Of a DNA stretch of 64,000 nt, positions 20,036 through 28,336 are shown piece after piece. Below the pieces are notes generated by a model. It did no database searches. It was given only the letters and a program-made list of their open reading frames with translations, and was not told the DNA's origin. Position numbers and translations under genes: made by a program. Positions within the stretch are counted from its first letter, which is position 1. Every line of letters starts with the position of its first letter. Where the stretch lies: NCBI GenBank assembly GCA_913062605.1, contig CAJXWQ010000005.1, positions 1 to 64,000 on the forward strand, given 5' to 3'. The DNA is from an uncultured Cellvibrionales bacterium. Lineage in GTDB: Bacteria; Pseudomonadota; Gammaproteobacteria; Pseudomonadales; Porticoccaceae.

Positions 20036-20068
20036 AAGACGAATAGTAAAAGTTCTACTATCCGTCTT
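20036..20068 (+). terminator. Hairpin downstream of trxB, possible terminator
   Basis: Arms 20036-20048 and 20056-20068 (AAGACGAATAGTA / TACTATCCGTCTT) pair over 12 of 13 positions with a 7-base loop. T residues follow only loosely. It sits between trxB and the oppositely directed small gene at 20100, where a terminator for either is expected. Confidence 0.45.
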
Positions 20069-20099
20069 AGTCTTCACTTGCTAAGACGTAGTCACTTAA

Positions 20100-20408
20100 C
20101 TAAATCGTTGGCCTGACAACAAACTCACCATCTTCTTCAACCAACTGAAGAAAACAGCCGAGCAACGCAAAATCCGGTTCTTGACCGGGGGTTCCACAGA
20201 CTAAATTTTTTCCTTTTTCCCGAAGCTTTCTTGCCGCCTTGCGTTGTTCCATATTGACGGAGAAGGGTACAAAAATCTTTTGGGCTGCACGCGCATCTAT
20301 TTCTTGTATACGCGCCCGCTGTTTCTCCAGGTCTTCACGCCCTGCTGCGGAGCCTTTTGGCATCTGTAGGTTTGTGAATGCTTGTTCTTTGGTTCTATGT
20401 GTACTCAT
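20100..20408 (-). CDS. Conserved small protein of unknown function, copy 1
   Basis: I do not recognise the family. The product (102 residues from the ATG at 20408) is highly charged. It has a basic N-terminus, a helical middle (GREDLEKQRARIQEIDARAAQ) continuing into a conserved core KIFVPFSVNMEQRKAARKLR, then a short C-terminal domain ending LQLVEEDGEFVVRP. A paralogue of nearly the same length lies at 21181-21492, with a cysteine-cluster gene between them. The start at 20408 is chosen because the paralogue begins in register there; an ATG at 20423 is also in frame. No membrane segment or signal peptide. Confidence 0.7.
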   Translation of the reverse strand: MSTHRTKEQAFTNLQMPKGSAAGREDLEKQRARIQEIDARAAQKIFVPFSVNMEQRKAARKLREKGKNLVCGTPGQEPDFALLGCFLQLVEEDGEFVVRPTI

Positions 20409-20546
20409 CTCGATACTCGGCATTAGGTTTGTATTGTGAATATTGGGGCGTACAAATAAGAGGGGACTGAAGTAAGCAGGCTCAGATACAACTTATTTTG
20501 GGCCACTATGGTAACAAAGGGGCCTGATCAAAGGAATCAAAGCTCT

Positions 20547-20930
20547 TTACTCACAAGGTGGGCGACTATCCGACATTAGCTTATCTAATGCAACCTGCGC
20601 TTGTTTTGGCTTATCCAAGTCCTGTTTTTCTAGCATCTCGCAATCATCTTTGAGCATTTGCTCAATGGTGACTGGATAGAATTTGCAGTCGTCGGGGCGG
20701 TCGTAATAAATATCGCAGGTATATTTTTCTTGGTTCGGTTCTTTTCGTAGCCAGGGGCACCGCTCTATTTGTTCACTGGTTTTTGGGTCTACCCAGATTT
20801 TTCCATTACTGACATATTGGTAGATGTCGGGCTTAAACAGCTCCCACAGCTCTATTTCACTTTGTGCTACGGATAGGCCACCGTTGCTATATTTGACACA
20901 ACATTTTCCGCACTGGTTACAGTCTTTCAC
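20547..20930 (-). CDS. YkgJ family cysteine-cluster protein
   Basis: A 127-residue protein of the YkgJ type, thought to bind zinc or iron, with unproven function. The cysteine pattern is clear: CNQCGKCC at residues 4-11, then single cysteines in RCPWLR, YTCDIYY and DDCKFYP, and one at the C-terminus. No signal peptide. It lies between two copies of a small gene of unknown function, all on the minus strand. It is not duplicated with them, so either a single gene was enclosed by a duplication or a second YkgJ copy was lost. Confidence 0.85.
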   Translation of the reverse strand: MKDCNQCGKCCVKYSNGGLSVAQSEIELWELFKPDIYQYVSNGKIWVDPKTSEQIERCPWLRKEPNQEKYTCDIYYDRPDDCKFYPVTIEQMLKDDCEMLEKQDLDKPKQAQVALDKLMSDSRPPCE

Positions 20931-21064
20931 GTTATTGGCACATGGGTTTTCAACGGATGGAAATAAAAATGACCGGTGTGGAAATTAAAAAACTGAACGC
21001 TAGAAGGCTGAAAACGAAAAAGGGCGGTGAATTGGCTTTCCATTATCTCTGCCCTTTTCTTGAC

Positions 21065-21120
21065 GTCCTTTGCTTGGAGTCCTTTGCTTGGAGTCCTTTG
21101 CTTGGAGTCCTTTGCTTGAA
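21065..21120 (+). repeat. Four tandem copies of a 14-bp unit
   Basis: The unit GTCCTTTGCTTGGA occurs at 21065-21078, 21079-21092, 21093-21106 and 21107-21120, the last with one change. It lies between the YkgJ gene and the second paralogous small gene and overlaps no credible gene. Copy number could vary by replication slippage. No unique spacers, so it is not CRISPR. Confidence 0.95.
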
Positions 21121-21180
21121 GCTTTTTCGTGTTACTACGCGCCTATTACGCGCCAATAGGCACTATGACTTCACCACACC

Positions 21181-21492
21181 CTAAACAGGGACTGGCCTGA
21201 CGACAAACTCACCATCTTCCTCGACCAAATGAAGCGTGCACCCGAGTTCACCAAAATTGGGAACCTGTTCAGGAAATCCGCTCACAATATTTTTGCCTTG
21301 AGAGCGAAGCTTTATTGCCGCCTTGCGTTGTTCCATATTGACGGTGAACGGTACAAAAATCTTTTGGGCTGCATCCTCACCTCTTTTTTGAATACGCGCC
21401 CGCAGTTTCTCCCGATCCTCTCGCCCTGCCTCTGAACCAATAGGAAACATCGGTTGGATGGAAGGGTCTTTAATCTTCTTTTTTCTACTCAT
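21181..21492 (-). CDS. Conserved small protein of unknown function, copy 2
   Basis: Paralogue of the gene at 20100-20408: 103 residues with the same layout. The shared core reads AQKIFVPFTVNMEQRKAAIK, followed by a G/K-rich turn, a GC-containing strand (LGCTLHLVEEDGEFVVRPV) and a charged N-terminal helix (GSEAGREDREKLRARIQ). The start at 21492 is set by alignment with copy 1; an in-frame TTG at 21504 would add four residues. DNA identity at the 3' ends is also high, pointing to a fairly recent tandem duplication. The N-terminal tails differ most. Function unknown. Confidence 0.7.
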   Translation of the reverse strand: MSRKKKIKDPSIQPMFPIGSEAGREDREKLRARIQKRGEDAAQKIFVPFTVNMEQRKAAIKLRSQGKNIVSGFPEQVPNFGELGCTLHLVEEDGEFVVRPVPV

Positions 21493-21504
21493 CGTTACGC
21501 TCAA

Positions 21505-21916
21505 TCTTTGGTGTTTTCTTGGGATTGCACAGCAAGAAATAATGCTATTTTATGGTCGCTATTTTGAATAGTAAGCGTACAAAAATCAACCTTTGCTTTA
21601 TTAACCCCCAATCAACCAAATGTAAAATTATTGTTATAAACCAATCAGTTATAAATTTTTAACTCTGCTTTACACAAGATTTATCAAGGTTCAAAGGCAA
21701 TATAAGCAGGGAGTTATTGAATCGATAACTCATCTGCTTGAGAGCGCAGAGTCGGTTTTTACGCCGATCTCTGTTCATCTGCCCCCCGCTATACCACCCT
21801 CATTTTTCTTTCAACCGCACAACACCCTTGGAAACAAACCTTGATATTCAGTGCCACTACTCGATAATCACCGGCTGTTATCCATGATGTGAAACTATTA
21901 TGTACAAGGTGAAACT
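21505..21916. other. AT-rich intergenic region with two adjacent stem-loops
   Basis: No gene is visible in these 412 bases. The left part should hold the promoter of copy 2 of the small gene on the minus strand. Near 21704-21739 is an interrupted stem (AAGCAG, GAGTTAT / ATAACTC, CTGCTT) and at 21747-21773 a second (CAGAGTCGG / CCGATCTCTG). They are spaced like a folded leader RNA upstream of the monooxygenase-type gene at 21917. I do not recognise a known riboswitch class. Confidence 0.4.
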
Positions 21917-22222
21917 ATGTATCTGGCAATGAATCGCTTTCAGGTGAATGAAGGGCGTGAAGATGACTTTATTGAGGTATGGCGCAGCCGTGATTCTTTT
22001 TTGAATGAGGTTCCAGGCTTTAAGTCATTCAACCTGTTACGCGGAAAGACCGAAGACGGCATCACGCCTTTTGTTTCACATTCTGTTTGGGAAAGCAGAG
22101 CTGCCTTTGAAGATTGGACTCGTTCAGAGGCTTTCCGTAAAGCCCATGCTGGGGCGGGAAAAACCTCCGAGGGCATTTATGCCGGTCCACCCAAGCTGGA
22201 GTTGTTTGAAGCAGTCTTGTAA
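21917..22222 (+). CDS. Antibiotic biosynthesis monooxygenase (ABM) domain protein
   Basis: A 101-residue dimeric alpha-beta barrel protein of the ABM/HmoA type. Recognisable parts are MNRFQVNEGREDDFIEVWRS, VPGFKSFNLLRG, the central VSHSVWESRAAFEDWTRSEAF and the C-terminal strand LELFEAVL. Family members include haem-degrading monooxygenases and small quinone monooxygenases. The W-E-S-x-x-A-F-x-x-W pattern is shared with haem-degrading forms, but the substrate cannot be fixed. It stands alone, convergent with the next gene and preceded by a structured leader region. Confidence 0.85.
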   Translation: MYLAMNRFQVNEGREDDFIEVWRSRDSFLNEVPGFKSFNLLRGKTEDGITPFVSHSVWESRAAFEDWTRSEAFRKAHAGAGKTSEGIYAGPPKLELFEAVL

Positions 22223-22273
22223 TAACAGCTCTTATGTAAGACTGCTTTGCTAAGAGCTTAGGCTAAGGGGCCA

Positions 22274-22510
22274 TTATGCCGCCAGCAGTCTCACTAGGCT
22301 TTGTGCATGACTCGCTGCTTCCAGACCTAGATCTGTAAGGTAGCCGCCATCAACATGGTCGGTTAAGCCCTTATCAAAAAGCCGCTTTGCCGCCGCGACG
22401 GCTTCTTCCGAGGCTTCTTGAGAATGGACCTTGATGCCTATTGAAGCCGATGAAAGATTAAATTGATTTAATAGCTTAATTTCTTCCAGTGTTTCATTTG
22501 TGTACATCAT
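22274..22510 (-). CDS. TIGR02647 family small DNA-binding protein
   Basis: About 78 residues, all helical, matching the TIGR02647 family of small gammaproteobacterial proteins annotated as DNA-binding, without a proven role. Typical segments are TNETLEEIKLLNQFNL, the helix EEAVAAAKRLFDKGL and the winged-helix-like DGGYLTDLGLEAASHAQSL. A longer open frame extends upstream but overlaps the rlmI gene. TAGGAAAT directly before the paired ATG codons at 22510 and 22507 sets the start here. It follows rlmI by 26 bases and is probably co-transcribed. Confidence 0.82.
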   Translation of the reverse strand: MMYTNETLEEIKLLNQFNLSSASIGIKVHSQEASEEAVAAAKRLFDKGLTDHVDGGYLTDLGLEAASHAQSLVRLLAA

Positions 22511-22536
22511 AAATTTCCTATTAAAAAGTATTTCTG

Positions 22537-23739
22537 CTAATTCTGAATATCTCTGGCAAAAATTGCCTTTAAATAATTCGTCTCCGGTATGGCCGGATGT
22601 ATGGGGTGGTCTGGCCCCTGCCCGCCAATGGAGAATACTTGTAACTGGCGCTGGCGATGTGCTGCCGCAGTTTTCACCACGTCCATCAATGTTTGTAGGG
22701 GTAAATGCATGGAGCAAGATGCTGACACCAAAATACCACCGGGAGCCAATAATCTTAGCGCCAACTGATTGGCCTGATGATAGGCCTTTTCACCCTGACG
22801 TTGATCTTTTTTACGTTTAATAAAGGCCGGCGGATCTAGCACCACCACATCAAAAGTTTGCCCAGCATCGATTAGGGCTTTCATGATGTCATTGGCCTTG
22901 CCTTGTAAGCAAGAAAATTGACCACTGTACTGATTCAATTCGGCATTTTGTTGTGCCAAGTCTAATGCATCACCGGAAACATCCACACAGGTCACCGCTT
23001 TGGCTCCTGCTACTGCCGCCTGAACACCCCAACCACCCACGTAGCTGTAAACGTCTAATACGGTTTTGTCTTTGGATAATTCCTGCAACTGTTGGCGATT
23101 GATTCGGTGATCATAAAACCAACCCGTTTTTTGGCCTGTCATTACTGGGGCAAGAAAGCGCACGCCGTTTTCTTCCAGCTCTACCAGCTCTGGCACATCC
23201 CCTGCAGCCACTTCGACAGCTTCAGGTAGGCCCTCCATCTGACGGAATGGCCCCTGATTTCTAAACACGATCCCTTTAGGGGAGAATACTTCATCCAGAG
23301 CGGCAATCACCACATCGCGGCGTTGATCCATGGCCGCGGTAGTTAGCTGTGCCGAAAGATAATCACCAAAGCGGTCTACGACTAGACCCGGCAATAAATC
23401 CGAATCACCAAAGATGGCGCGATAATAGGGTTTTGCAAAACAGGCTTCACGAAATTGTAATGCTTGTTGTAGGCGGCTAACTATCAAAGGCTGATCTAGC
23501 CCTCGGCTCTTTTCTCTAGAGTATAGCCTCGCACAAATCAGGCTGGCAGGGTTCACCGTGGCCATGGCGACGAATTTTCCACTGGCATCTTCTACTGCCA
23601 CTTCGCTTCCCACAGGCATTGTCTTGAGTGGAGTGGCGGCAATATCGACCTCATTGCTGTACACCCACAGGTGGCCCGTGCGTAACCGCCGGTCGGCACC
23701 TTTTTTGAGTCGCAGCGACAAGTGGGGTGAGGTGGACAT
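22537..23739 (-). CDS. rlmI: 23S rRNA m5C methyltransferase, RlmI-like
   Basis: Class I SAM-dependent methyltransferase with an N-terminal PUA domain (about 5-75); E. coli RlmI makes m5C1962 in 23S rRNA. In the 400 residues the SAM site shows as VLDVYSYVGGWGVQAA and the acidic strand CVDVSG. Motif IV is DPPAFIKRKKDQ and the catalytic cysteine motif is SASCSMHL. The N-terminal GHLWVYSNEV is a strong family mark. The short TIGR02647 gene follows. A terminator lies between gcvH and this gene, so it starts its own transcript. Confidence 0.93.
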   Translation of the reverse strand: MSTSPHLSLRLKKGADRRLRTGHLWVYSNEVDIAATPLKTMPVGSEVAVEDASGKFVAMATVNPASLICARLYSREKSRGLDQPLIVSRLQQALQFREACFAKPYYRAIFGDSDLLPGLVVDRFGDYLSAQLTTAAMDQRRDVVIAALDEVFSPKGIVFRNQGPFRQMEGLPEAVEVAAGDVPELVELEENGVRFLAPVMTGQKTGWFYDHRINRQQLQELSKDKTVLDVYSYVGGWGVQAAVAGAKAVTCVDVSGDALDLAQQNAELNQYSGQFSCLQGKANDIMKALIDAGQTFDVVVLDPPAFIKRKKDQRQGEKAYHQANQLALRLLAPGGILVSASCSMHLPLQTLMDVVKTAAAHRQRQLQVFSIGGQGPDHPIHPAIPETNYLKAIFARDIQN

Positions 23740-23775
23740 GCTCTCTCCTGGCTGGCCATTTAGAGGATAGAAAAT

Positions 23776-23801
23776 AAAAAAGGCTGCCTATGAGCAGCCT
23801 T
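23776..23801 (-). terminator. Rho-independent terminator of gcvH
   Basis: Stem AAGGCTGC / GCAGCCTT (23780-23787 and 23794-23801) with a 6-base loop, followed on the minus strand by a T-run. It lies 75 bases past the gcvH stop and just before rlmI. Confidence 0.85.
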
Positions 23802-23876
23802 AATTTAAATAGTGTATCTGTTTTCCCTTGTAAAATTCACCACTACTTAATGTGGCCAAAGGAAATACTGAAGTTG

Positions 23877-24266
23877 CTACTCGTCTTCAGCAGCAGCTTC
23901 GTAGGCGGTAGCATCCAGCAAGTTTTCCAGCTCAGAGGGATCAGACATTTTGATTTTGAAAAACCAACCTGCATCATAGGGTGATTCGTTGATGGTTTCC
24001 GGTGCATCTTCAAGTTCCGGATTAATCGCAATGATTTCACCGGATACCGGGGCATAAATATCTGAAGCAGCTTTTACGGATTCAACAACACCGGCTTCGT
24101 CACCCGCAGAGAATGTAGTGCCTACGTCAGGCAACTCCACATAGACCACATCGCCCAGGCTATCCTGTGCATGGTCAGAAACGCCCACTGTCACGGTACC
24201 ATCACCTTCATCGCGAGCCCATTCGTGGCTGGCGGCATACTTCAGATTGGAAGGGGTAGCGCTCAT
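23877..24266 (-). CDS. gcvH: Glycine cleavage system H protein
   Basis: Lipoyl carrier shuttling the aminomethyl group between the P, T and L proteins of glycine cleavage. The 129-residue protein carries the lipoylation site K65 in [18 protein letters not shown] and the family N-terminus [11 protein letters not shown]. It follows the ubiH-ubiI pair, where E. coli has gcvTHP; here gcvT and gcvP are not adjacent and a terminator follows at once. They must lie elsewhere, or the protein serves as lipoyl donor. No glycine riboswitch is seen in the 150 bases upstream. Confidence 0.96.
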   Translation of the reverse strand: MSATPSNLKYAASHEWARDEGDGTVTVGVSDHAQDSLGDVVYVELPDVGTTFSAGDEAGVVESVKAASDIYAPVSGEIIAINPELEDAPETINESPYDAGWFFKIKMSDPSELENLLDATAYEAAAEDE

Positions 24267-24414
24267 TGTTGTGTCCTCACCCTAGGTGGTTAAACCTTTA
24301 GTTACTTATAGCTGTAGCTCTTAAAGCCGTGTCACTTAAACTGCCGAGAATTCTAAACCTGATCGACCTCAAACTAAAGAGGGAATTAATGAGCAGGGGG
24401 CTAAAATAAGGCGG

Positions 24415-25626
24415 CTAAAGAAGCCCCATTGCCTGACGAACCATCAAATTCTTTATGGGGCCGAGCCGATTTACCGTATTCATCCCATCATTGCGTAATA
24501 ACCGAATCGGTAGGGGCTGCTTTTCAAACAATCGTTTAAAGCCTTCCATCACGGCCATTGTGCCCAGGTTATGCGGTTTGCGGCGACGCTGGTAACGACC
24601 CAATGCCCACATATCGCCGGGAGAAAGCCCTCGACCAACCGCTCTCTCCACTTCTTCGACCAAGACGATCACATCCTGAAAACCAAGGTTTACGCCCTGC
24701 CCCGCCAGCGGATGAATAGTGTGGGCCGCATCACCCACCAGTGCCACCCCCGGCACCACATAATCAACGGCATGACGTTGCTTGAGGGGAATTTTGTAGC
24801 GTTTATCCACGGCGACCACATTGCCCAGGCAATTTTCCCCTGCCCGGGTCAATGCCTCGCAAAAGGCGTCATCATCAAGCGTCATTAACAACTCGGCGAC
24901 TTCTGCCTGTTGTGACCAAACGATTGAGCACTGGTGACAATCACCTGCTTCTGTTTGCAAGGGCAAAAATGCCAAGGGGCCTTCGGGTAAAAATCGCTGT
25001 CGGGCCGTGAAATCGTGATTTTTTTCAGTGGTGACGGTAGTAACAATGGCATGGTGACCATACTCCCACTGACGCAACTGCAATCCACAAAGTTCTCGAA
25101 CTTTTGATTGGGCTCCATCGGCGGCGGCCAACAGTTTAGTGTTGATGACGGAACCATCCGCCAGAGAAATAGCTACGCCTTCAGCCTGTCGCTCCAAATC
25201 CACCACGGTGGCTGGGCACAGCAGAGTTACATTTTCGAGTGCTTCAAGCCGCTGCCACAGGGCCTCGACAACCAACGCATTCTCGACAATATGTCCCAAA
25301 CTGGGCTGCCGTACTTCAGCACAATCAAATTCTATATGCCCGGTTCCATCGGCCTCCCACACTTCCATCCGCTGATACGGACAGACACGCCGAGCGGCAA
25401 TCTGCTCCCAGGCGCCGGTATCCTCAAGCAGTTTCCGAGACAACGCTGTTAGGGCTACCACTCGAGGATCAAAGCTTTCTGATAAATCAGGCATTTCAAA
25501 TGGCCGGGCTTCTAGAACGGCTATCCGTAAATTTTTTCCACTCTTGGTGGTTGCTAGTAAGGAGGCAAATGCCGCTCCGACCATGCCAGCACCGGCCACC
25601 ACCACATCGTATTCATGTTCAGCCAT
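24415..25626 (-). CDS. ubiI: Ubiquinone biosynthesis hydroxylase, UbiI/VisC-type
   Basis: FAD-dependent ring hydroxylase of the UbiH/UbiF/UbiI/COQ6 family, 403 residues. FAD sites: VVVAGAGMVGAAFASLL near the N-terminus, the DG motif in AADGAQSKVRE, and GDAAHTIHPLAGQGVNLGF. The neighbourhood pepP-ubiH-ubiI-gcvH makes UbiI, which hydroxylates C5 of the ring, the best call; sequence alone cannot exclude UbiF. Its start lies 8 bases inside the end of ubiH, so translation is coupled. Confidence 0.9.
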   Translation of the reverse strand: MAEHEYDVVVAGAGMVGAAFASLLATTKSGKNLRIAVLEARPFEMPDLSESFDPRVVALTALSRKLLEDTGAWEQIAARRVCPYQRMEVWEADGTGHIEFDCAEVRQPSLGHIVENALVVEALWQRLEALENVTLLCPATVVDLERQAEGVAISLADGSVINTKLLAAADGAQSKVRELCGLQLRQWEYGHHAIVTTVTTEKNHDFTARQRFLPEGPLAFLPLQTEAGDCHQCSIVWSQQAEVAELLMTLDDDAFCEALTRAGENCLGNVVAVDKRYKIPLKQRHAVDYVVPGVALVGDAAHTIHPLAGQGVNLGFQDVIVLVEEVERAVGRGLSPGDMWALGRYQRRRKPHNLGTMAVMEGFKRLFEKQPLPIRLLRNDGMNTVNRLGPIKNLMVRQAMGLL

Positions 25627-26920
25627 TATTTTGCCTTCCCACTGCCGATGTTCTTTTTGCTACCTGTGGCGCTCCGCGAGTCTCAAGCCCCATGCCCAAC
25701 CTGGCGAACTGGTGACGTAAAAGCGGCACCATATCCAGCGCCAGTAAACCGAGGTTTCGAGCCAAGGCGACGGGGGATGAATCAATACCAAATACTTTTG
25801 GTAACAAATCACTCAGTAAAATTGTTTGCTTCTGGTCGGCCTGCTGTTGTTTGAGGTAGTCCTGCAGCACTGATAACTGACCTAGATCGTCATTGCTGGC
25901 CGATATTGCCAGTTCATTGGCAAGTACCGCCACATCTCGCAGTGCGAGGTTAAAGCCCTGTCCAGCCACCGGATGCAGTGAATGGGCGGCATTACCCACC
26001 ACCACCACATGACTGCGAACCTGTTCATTGCTGGTAATCAAACGAATGGGGTAACTATGACGGGTGCCTACCCGCTGAAATTGCCCTAACCGATGACCAA
26101 ACCGATCCTGTAATTCTGCTAAAAACACCTCGTCGGAGGCTTCCATCATCTCAGCTACCCGCTCTGGTGGCAGCGTCCACACCAGGGCAGAGCGATATTC
26201 ATTCTCTACTGGCTGCAATGGCAGCATCGCCATTGGGCCTGAATCTGTAAAACGTTCGTAGGCAACACCGTGGTGATCCTGTTGCAGGGAGATATTCGTC
26301 ACCAGCGCCACTTGGCCATAGTCCCTGGTCGTAGCATCAATGCCCAGCATATCTCGAGTACGAGACTGGGCACCATCAGCTACAACCAGAAGCTTTGCTT
26401 GTAAGTTGGCGCTCACTTCAGAACCAGAAAGTGATAATTGCACCCCACCCCGAATAGGTTTAACACTGGCAACCTGGGCTGGCGCGGTAATATCAATACC
26501 GGGTGCCTGCTGGAGTGCCTCCATCAGCACCGACCCCAACCACTGATTTTCCACCACATAGCCCAGTGCTGGTAAGTTTTGCTCAGCAGCATGCAAGCGG
26601 GTATTCCCAATATGACCCCGATCTGACACATGTACTTCTTTAATCTCGGCCAGCCGTGGACTCAGGGTCGACCACAGGCCCAACATTTCTAAAACTTCTC
26701 GGCTGCTGTGAGACAGCGCCGTGGAGCGAGCATCAAAACTGGGCTGTAGATCACCGGAAGCCGGTGTCATGGGGAATGCTTCAATGACGTTAATACGCCA
26801 GCCGAGATTCAGGGAAGACAGTAACAACGCAAGACTGGCACCCACCATACCGCCACCAACTATAGCTATATCCACGTCTTGTACGGGTACATTAGGCTCT
26901 GTTGGTGGGTTTTGAGACAT
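25619..26920 (-). CDS. ubiH: 2-octaprenyl-6-methoxyphenol hydroxylase UbiH
   Basis: FAD monooxygenase adding the C1 hydroxyl in ubiquinone synthesis, 433 residues. Motifs: DIAIVGGGMVGASLALLL, VVADGAQSRTRDMLG and VVGNAAHSLHPVAGQGFNLA, where Asn replaces the usual Asp of the GD motif, as in other UbiH proteins. It lies downstream of pepP with overlapping stop and start (TAATG) and overlaps ubiI by 8 bases, giving a tight pepP-ubiH-ubiI operon. The C-terminal extension beyond about 400 is low in complexity and not conserved. Confidence 0.92.
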   Translation of the reverse strand: MSQNPPTEPNVPVQDVDIAIVGGGMVGASLALLLSSLNLGWRINVIEAFPMTPASGDLQPSFDARSTALSHSSREVLEMLGLWSTLSPRLAEIKEVHVSDRGHIGNTRLHAAEQNLPALGYVVENQWLGSVLMEALQQAPGIDITAPAQVASVKPIRGGVQLSLSGSEVSANLQAKLLVVADGAQSRTRDMLGIDATTRDYGQVALVTNISLQQDHHGVAYERFTDSGPMAMLPLQPVENEYRSALVWTLPPERVAEMMEASDEVFLAELQDRFGHRLGQFQRVGTRHSYPIRLITSNEQVRSHVVVVGNAAHSLHPVAGQGFNLALRDVAVLANELAISASNDDLGQLSVLQDYLKQQQADQKQTILLSDLLPKVFGIDSSPVALARNLGLLALDMVPLLRHQFARLGMGLETRGAPQVAKRTSAVGRQNNG

Positions 26921-28230
26921 TACTTCGCCATTAGCCTTTCAATTTCTTCCGTGGTTTTGGGGGCACCGCTGCTCAAGACTTCGGGGCCTTTGGCAGAGAT
27001 CAGTACATCATCTTCAATACGGATTCCTATACCACGCCAACGTTTGGCTACTTGGGTATTATCAGGAGATATATAAATACCCGGCTCCACAGTAACGACC
27101 ATGCCTTTCTCCAGCAGCCGCCACTCATCATGGACCTTGTAGTCACCCACATCATGCACATCCATACCCAGCCAGTGCCCGGCTCGGTGCATGTAGAAAT
27201 CTCGGTAGCCCTTGGATTCAATCAACTCATCGAGCTCGCCCTTTAAGAGCCCCAAATCAATCAGACCTTGGGTAATAATATTCACGGTAACCTGATGGGG
27301 CTCATCCCAGTGATTGCCTACAGCACAGGTATCAATGCCGGCTAATTGAGCCTTGAGAACCAGGTCGTAAATGGCTTTTTGTTCTAGGGTAAATTTGCCA
27401 TTGACCGGAAATGTACGGGTTATATCTGCCGCATAGTGCTGTAGCTCACAACCAGCATCAATCAGAACCAGGTCACCATCTTTGAGTTTGGCACTGTTTT
27501 CCACATAGTGAAGAATGCAGCCATTGGCACCGCCACCAACAATGGAACCGTAGGCCGGGAAACGTGCTCCTGCCATCGCAAACTCGTGCTCAATTTCTGC
27601 CTGTAGTTGGTATTCAAACATCCCCGGCTTGCAGATTTTCATGGCACGACAGTGGGCTCGAGTCGATATCTCACCTGCGGTGCGCATAATTTTCAGTTCC
27701 GCAGCACTCTTGAACAGGCGCAATTCATGTAGCAGGTGGTCGAGGTCAATAAATTCACCCGGCGGTACGGCACCTGCCCGCGACTGGGAGCGAATAGTAT
27801 TGACCCAACCCATCAGGTGACGATCAAAGGTCGGGGCCTTACCCATCGCGTAATACACTCTATCGCGGCCTTCCAGCAAGCCCGGCAAAATGTCATCGAT
27901 ATCATCGATGGGAAAAGCATCGTCAGCGCCGTACTTTTTGCAGGTACCTTCAGGGCCAGCGCGGTAGCCGTCCCAAATTTCTCGATCAGGATTTCTGTCA
28001 CGGCAAAACACCAGAAATTCGCCGTGCTCCCGGCCAGGTGCTAGCACCAAAACTGCTTCAGGTTCGGGAAAACCGCTGAGATAGAAAAAATCGCTATCCT
28101 GCCGATAGGGGTAATTGATATCCCGGTTGCGGGTTTGCTCGGGGGCAGCAGTGAGGATAGCAATGCTATTGCTGTCCATCATTTCGATTAATTTACGCCT
28201 ACGGCGGGTAAATTCCTGCTGGTTAATCAT
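26920..28230 (-). CDS. pepP: Xaa-Pro aminopeptidase
   Basis: Dimanganese M24 peptidase removing N-terminal residues before proline. The 436-residue protein has an AMP-N domain (about 1-165) and a pita-bread catalytic domain. Metal ligands are visible in DLVLIDAGCE and AADITRTFPV (Asp, Asp), HWLGMDVHDVG (His), VVTVEPGIYI (Glu) and GIGIRIEDDVL (Glu). It matches E. coli PepP in length and position after ygfB. About 105 bases separate it from ygfB, so it may have its own promoter as well as read-through. Confidence 0.96.
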   Translation of the reverse strand: MINQQEFTRRRRKLIEMMDSNSIAILTAAPEQTRNRDINYPYRQDSDFFYLSGFPEPEAVLVLAPGREHGEFLVFCRDRNPDREIWDGYRAGPEGTCKKYGADDAFPIDDIDDILPGLLEGRDRVYYAMGKAPTFDRHLMGWVNTIRSQSRAGAVPPGEFIDLDHLLHELRLFKSAAELKIMRTAGEISTRAHCRAMKICKPGMFEYQLQAEIEHEFAMAGARFPAYGSIVGGGANGCILHYVENSAKLKDGDLVLIDAGCELQHYAADITRTFPVNGKFTLEQKAIYDLVLKAQLAGIDTCAVGNHWDEPHQVTVNIITQGLIDLGLLKGELDELIESKGYRDFYMHRAGHWLGMDVHDVGDYKVHDEWRLLEKGMVVTVEPGIYISPDNTQVAKRWRGIGIRIEDDVLISAKGPEVLSSGAPKTTEEIERLMAK

Positions 28231-28336
28231 TCGATGTGCTTACGTTCTTCAATTTTTGGACTCTTCAATGACAAACCTATCTGAGATAAATACTAATCGA
28301 AGCAAATGTAATGAATAAAATCAGGTGTGAACTGAC

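Noticed and set aside
21065-21120. CRISPR array
   Set aside because: The units are directly adjacent with no spacers and there are no cas genes.
20942-21184. Plus-strand open frame of 80 codons across the 14-bp repeat
   Set aside because: Repeat-derived residues, no ribosome site and no family; the flanking genes run the other way.
22511-22717. Longer N-terminus for the TIGR02647 protein (147 residues)
   Set aside because: It would overlap the rlmI coding end out of frame; the ribosome site and family length support the start near 22510.
24267-24414. Glycine riboswitch before gcvH
   Set aside because: The short region lacks the conserved aptamer cores and tandem fold.
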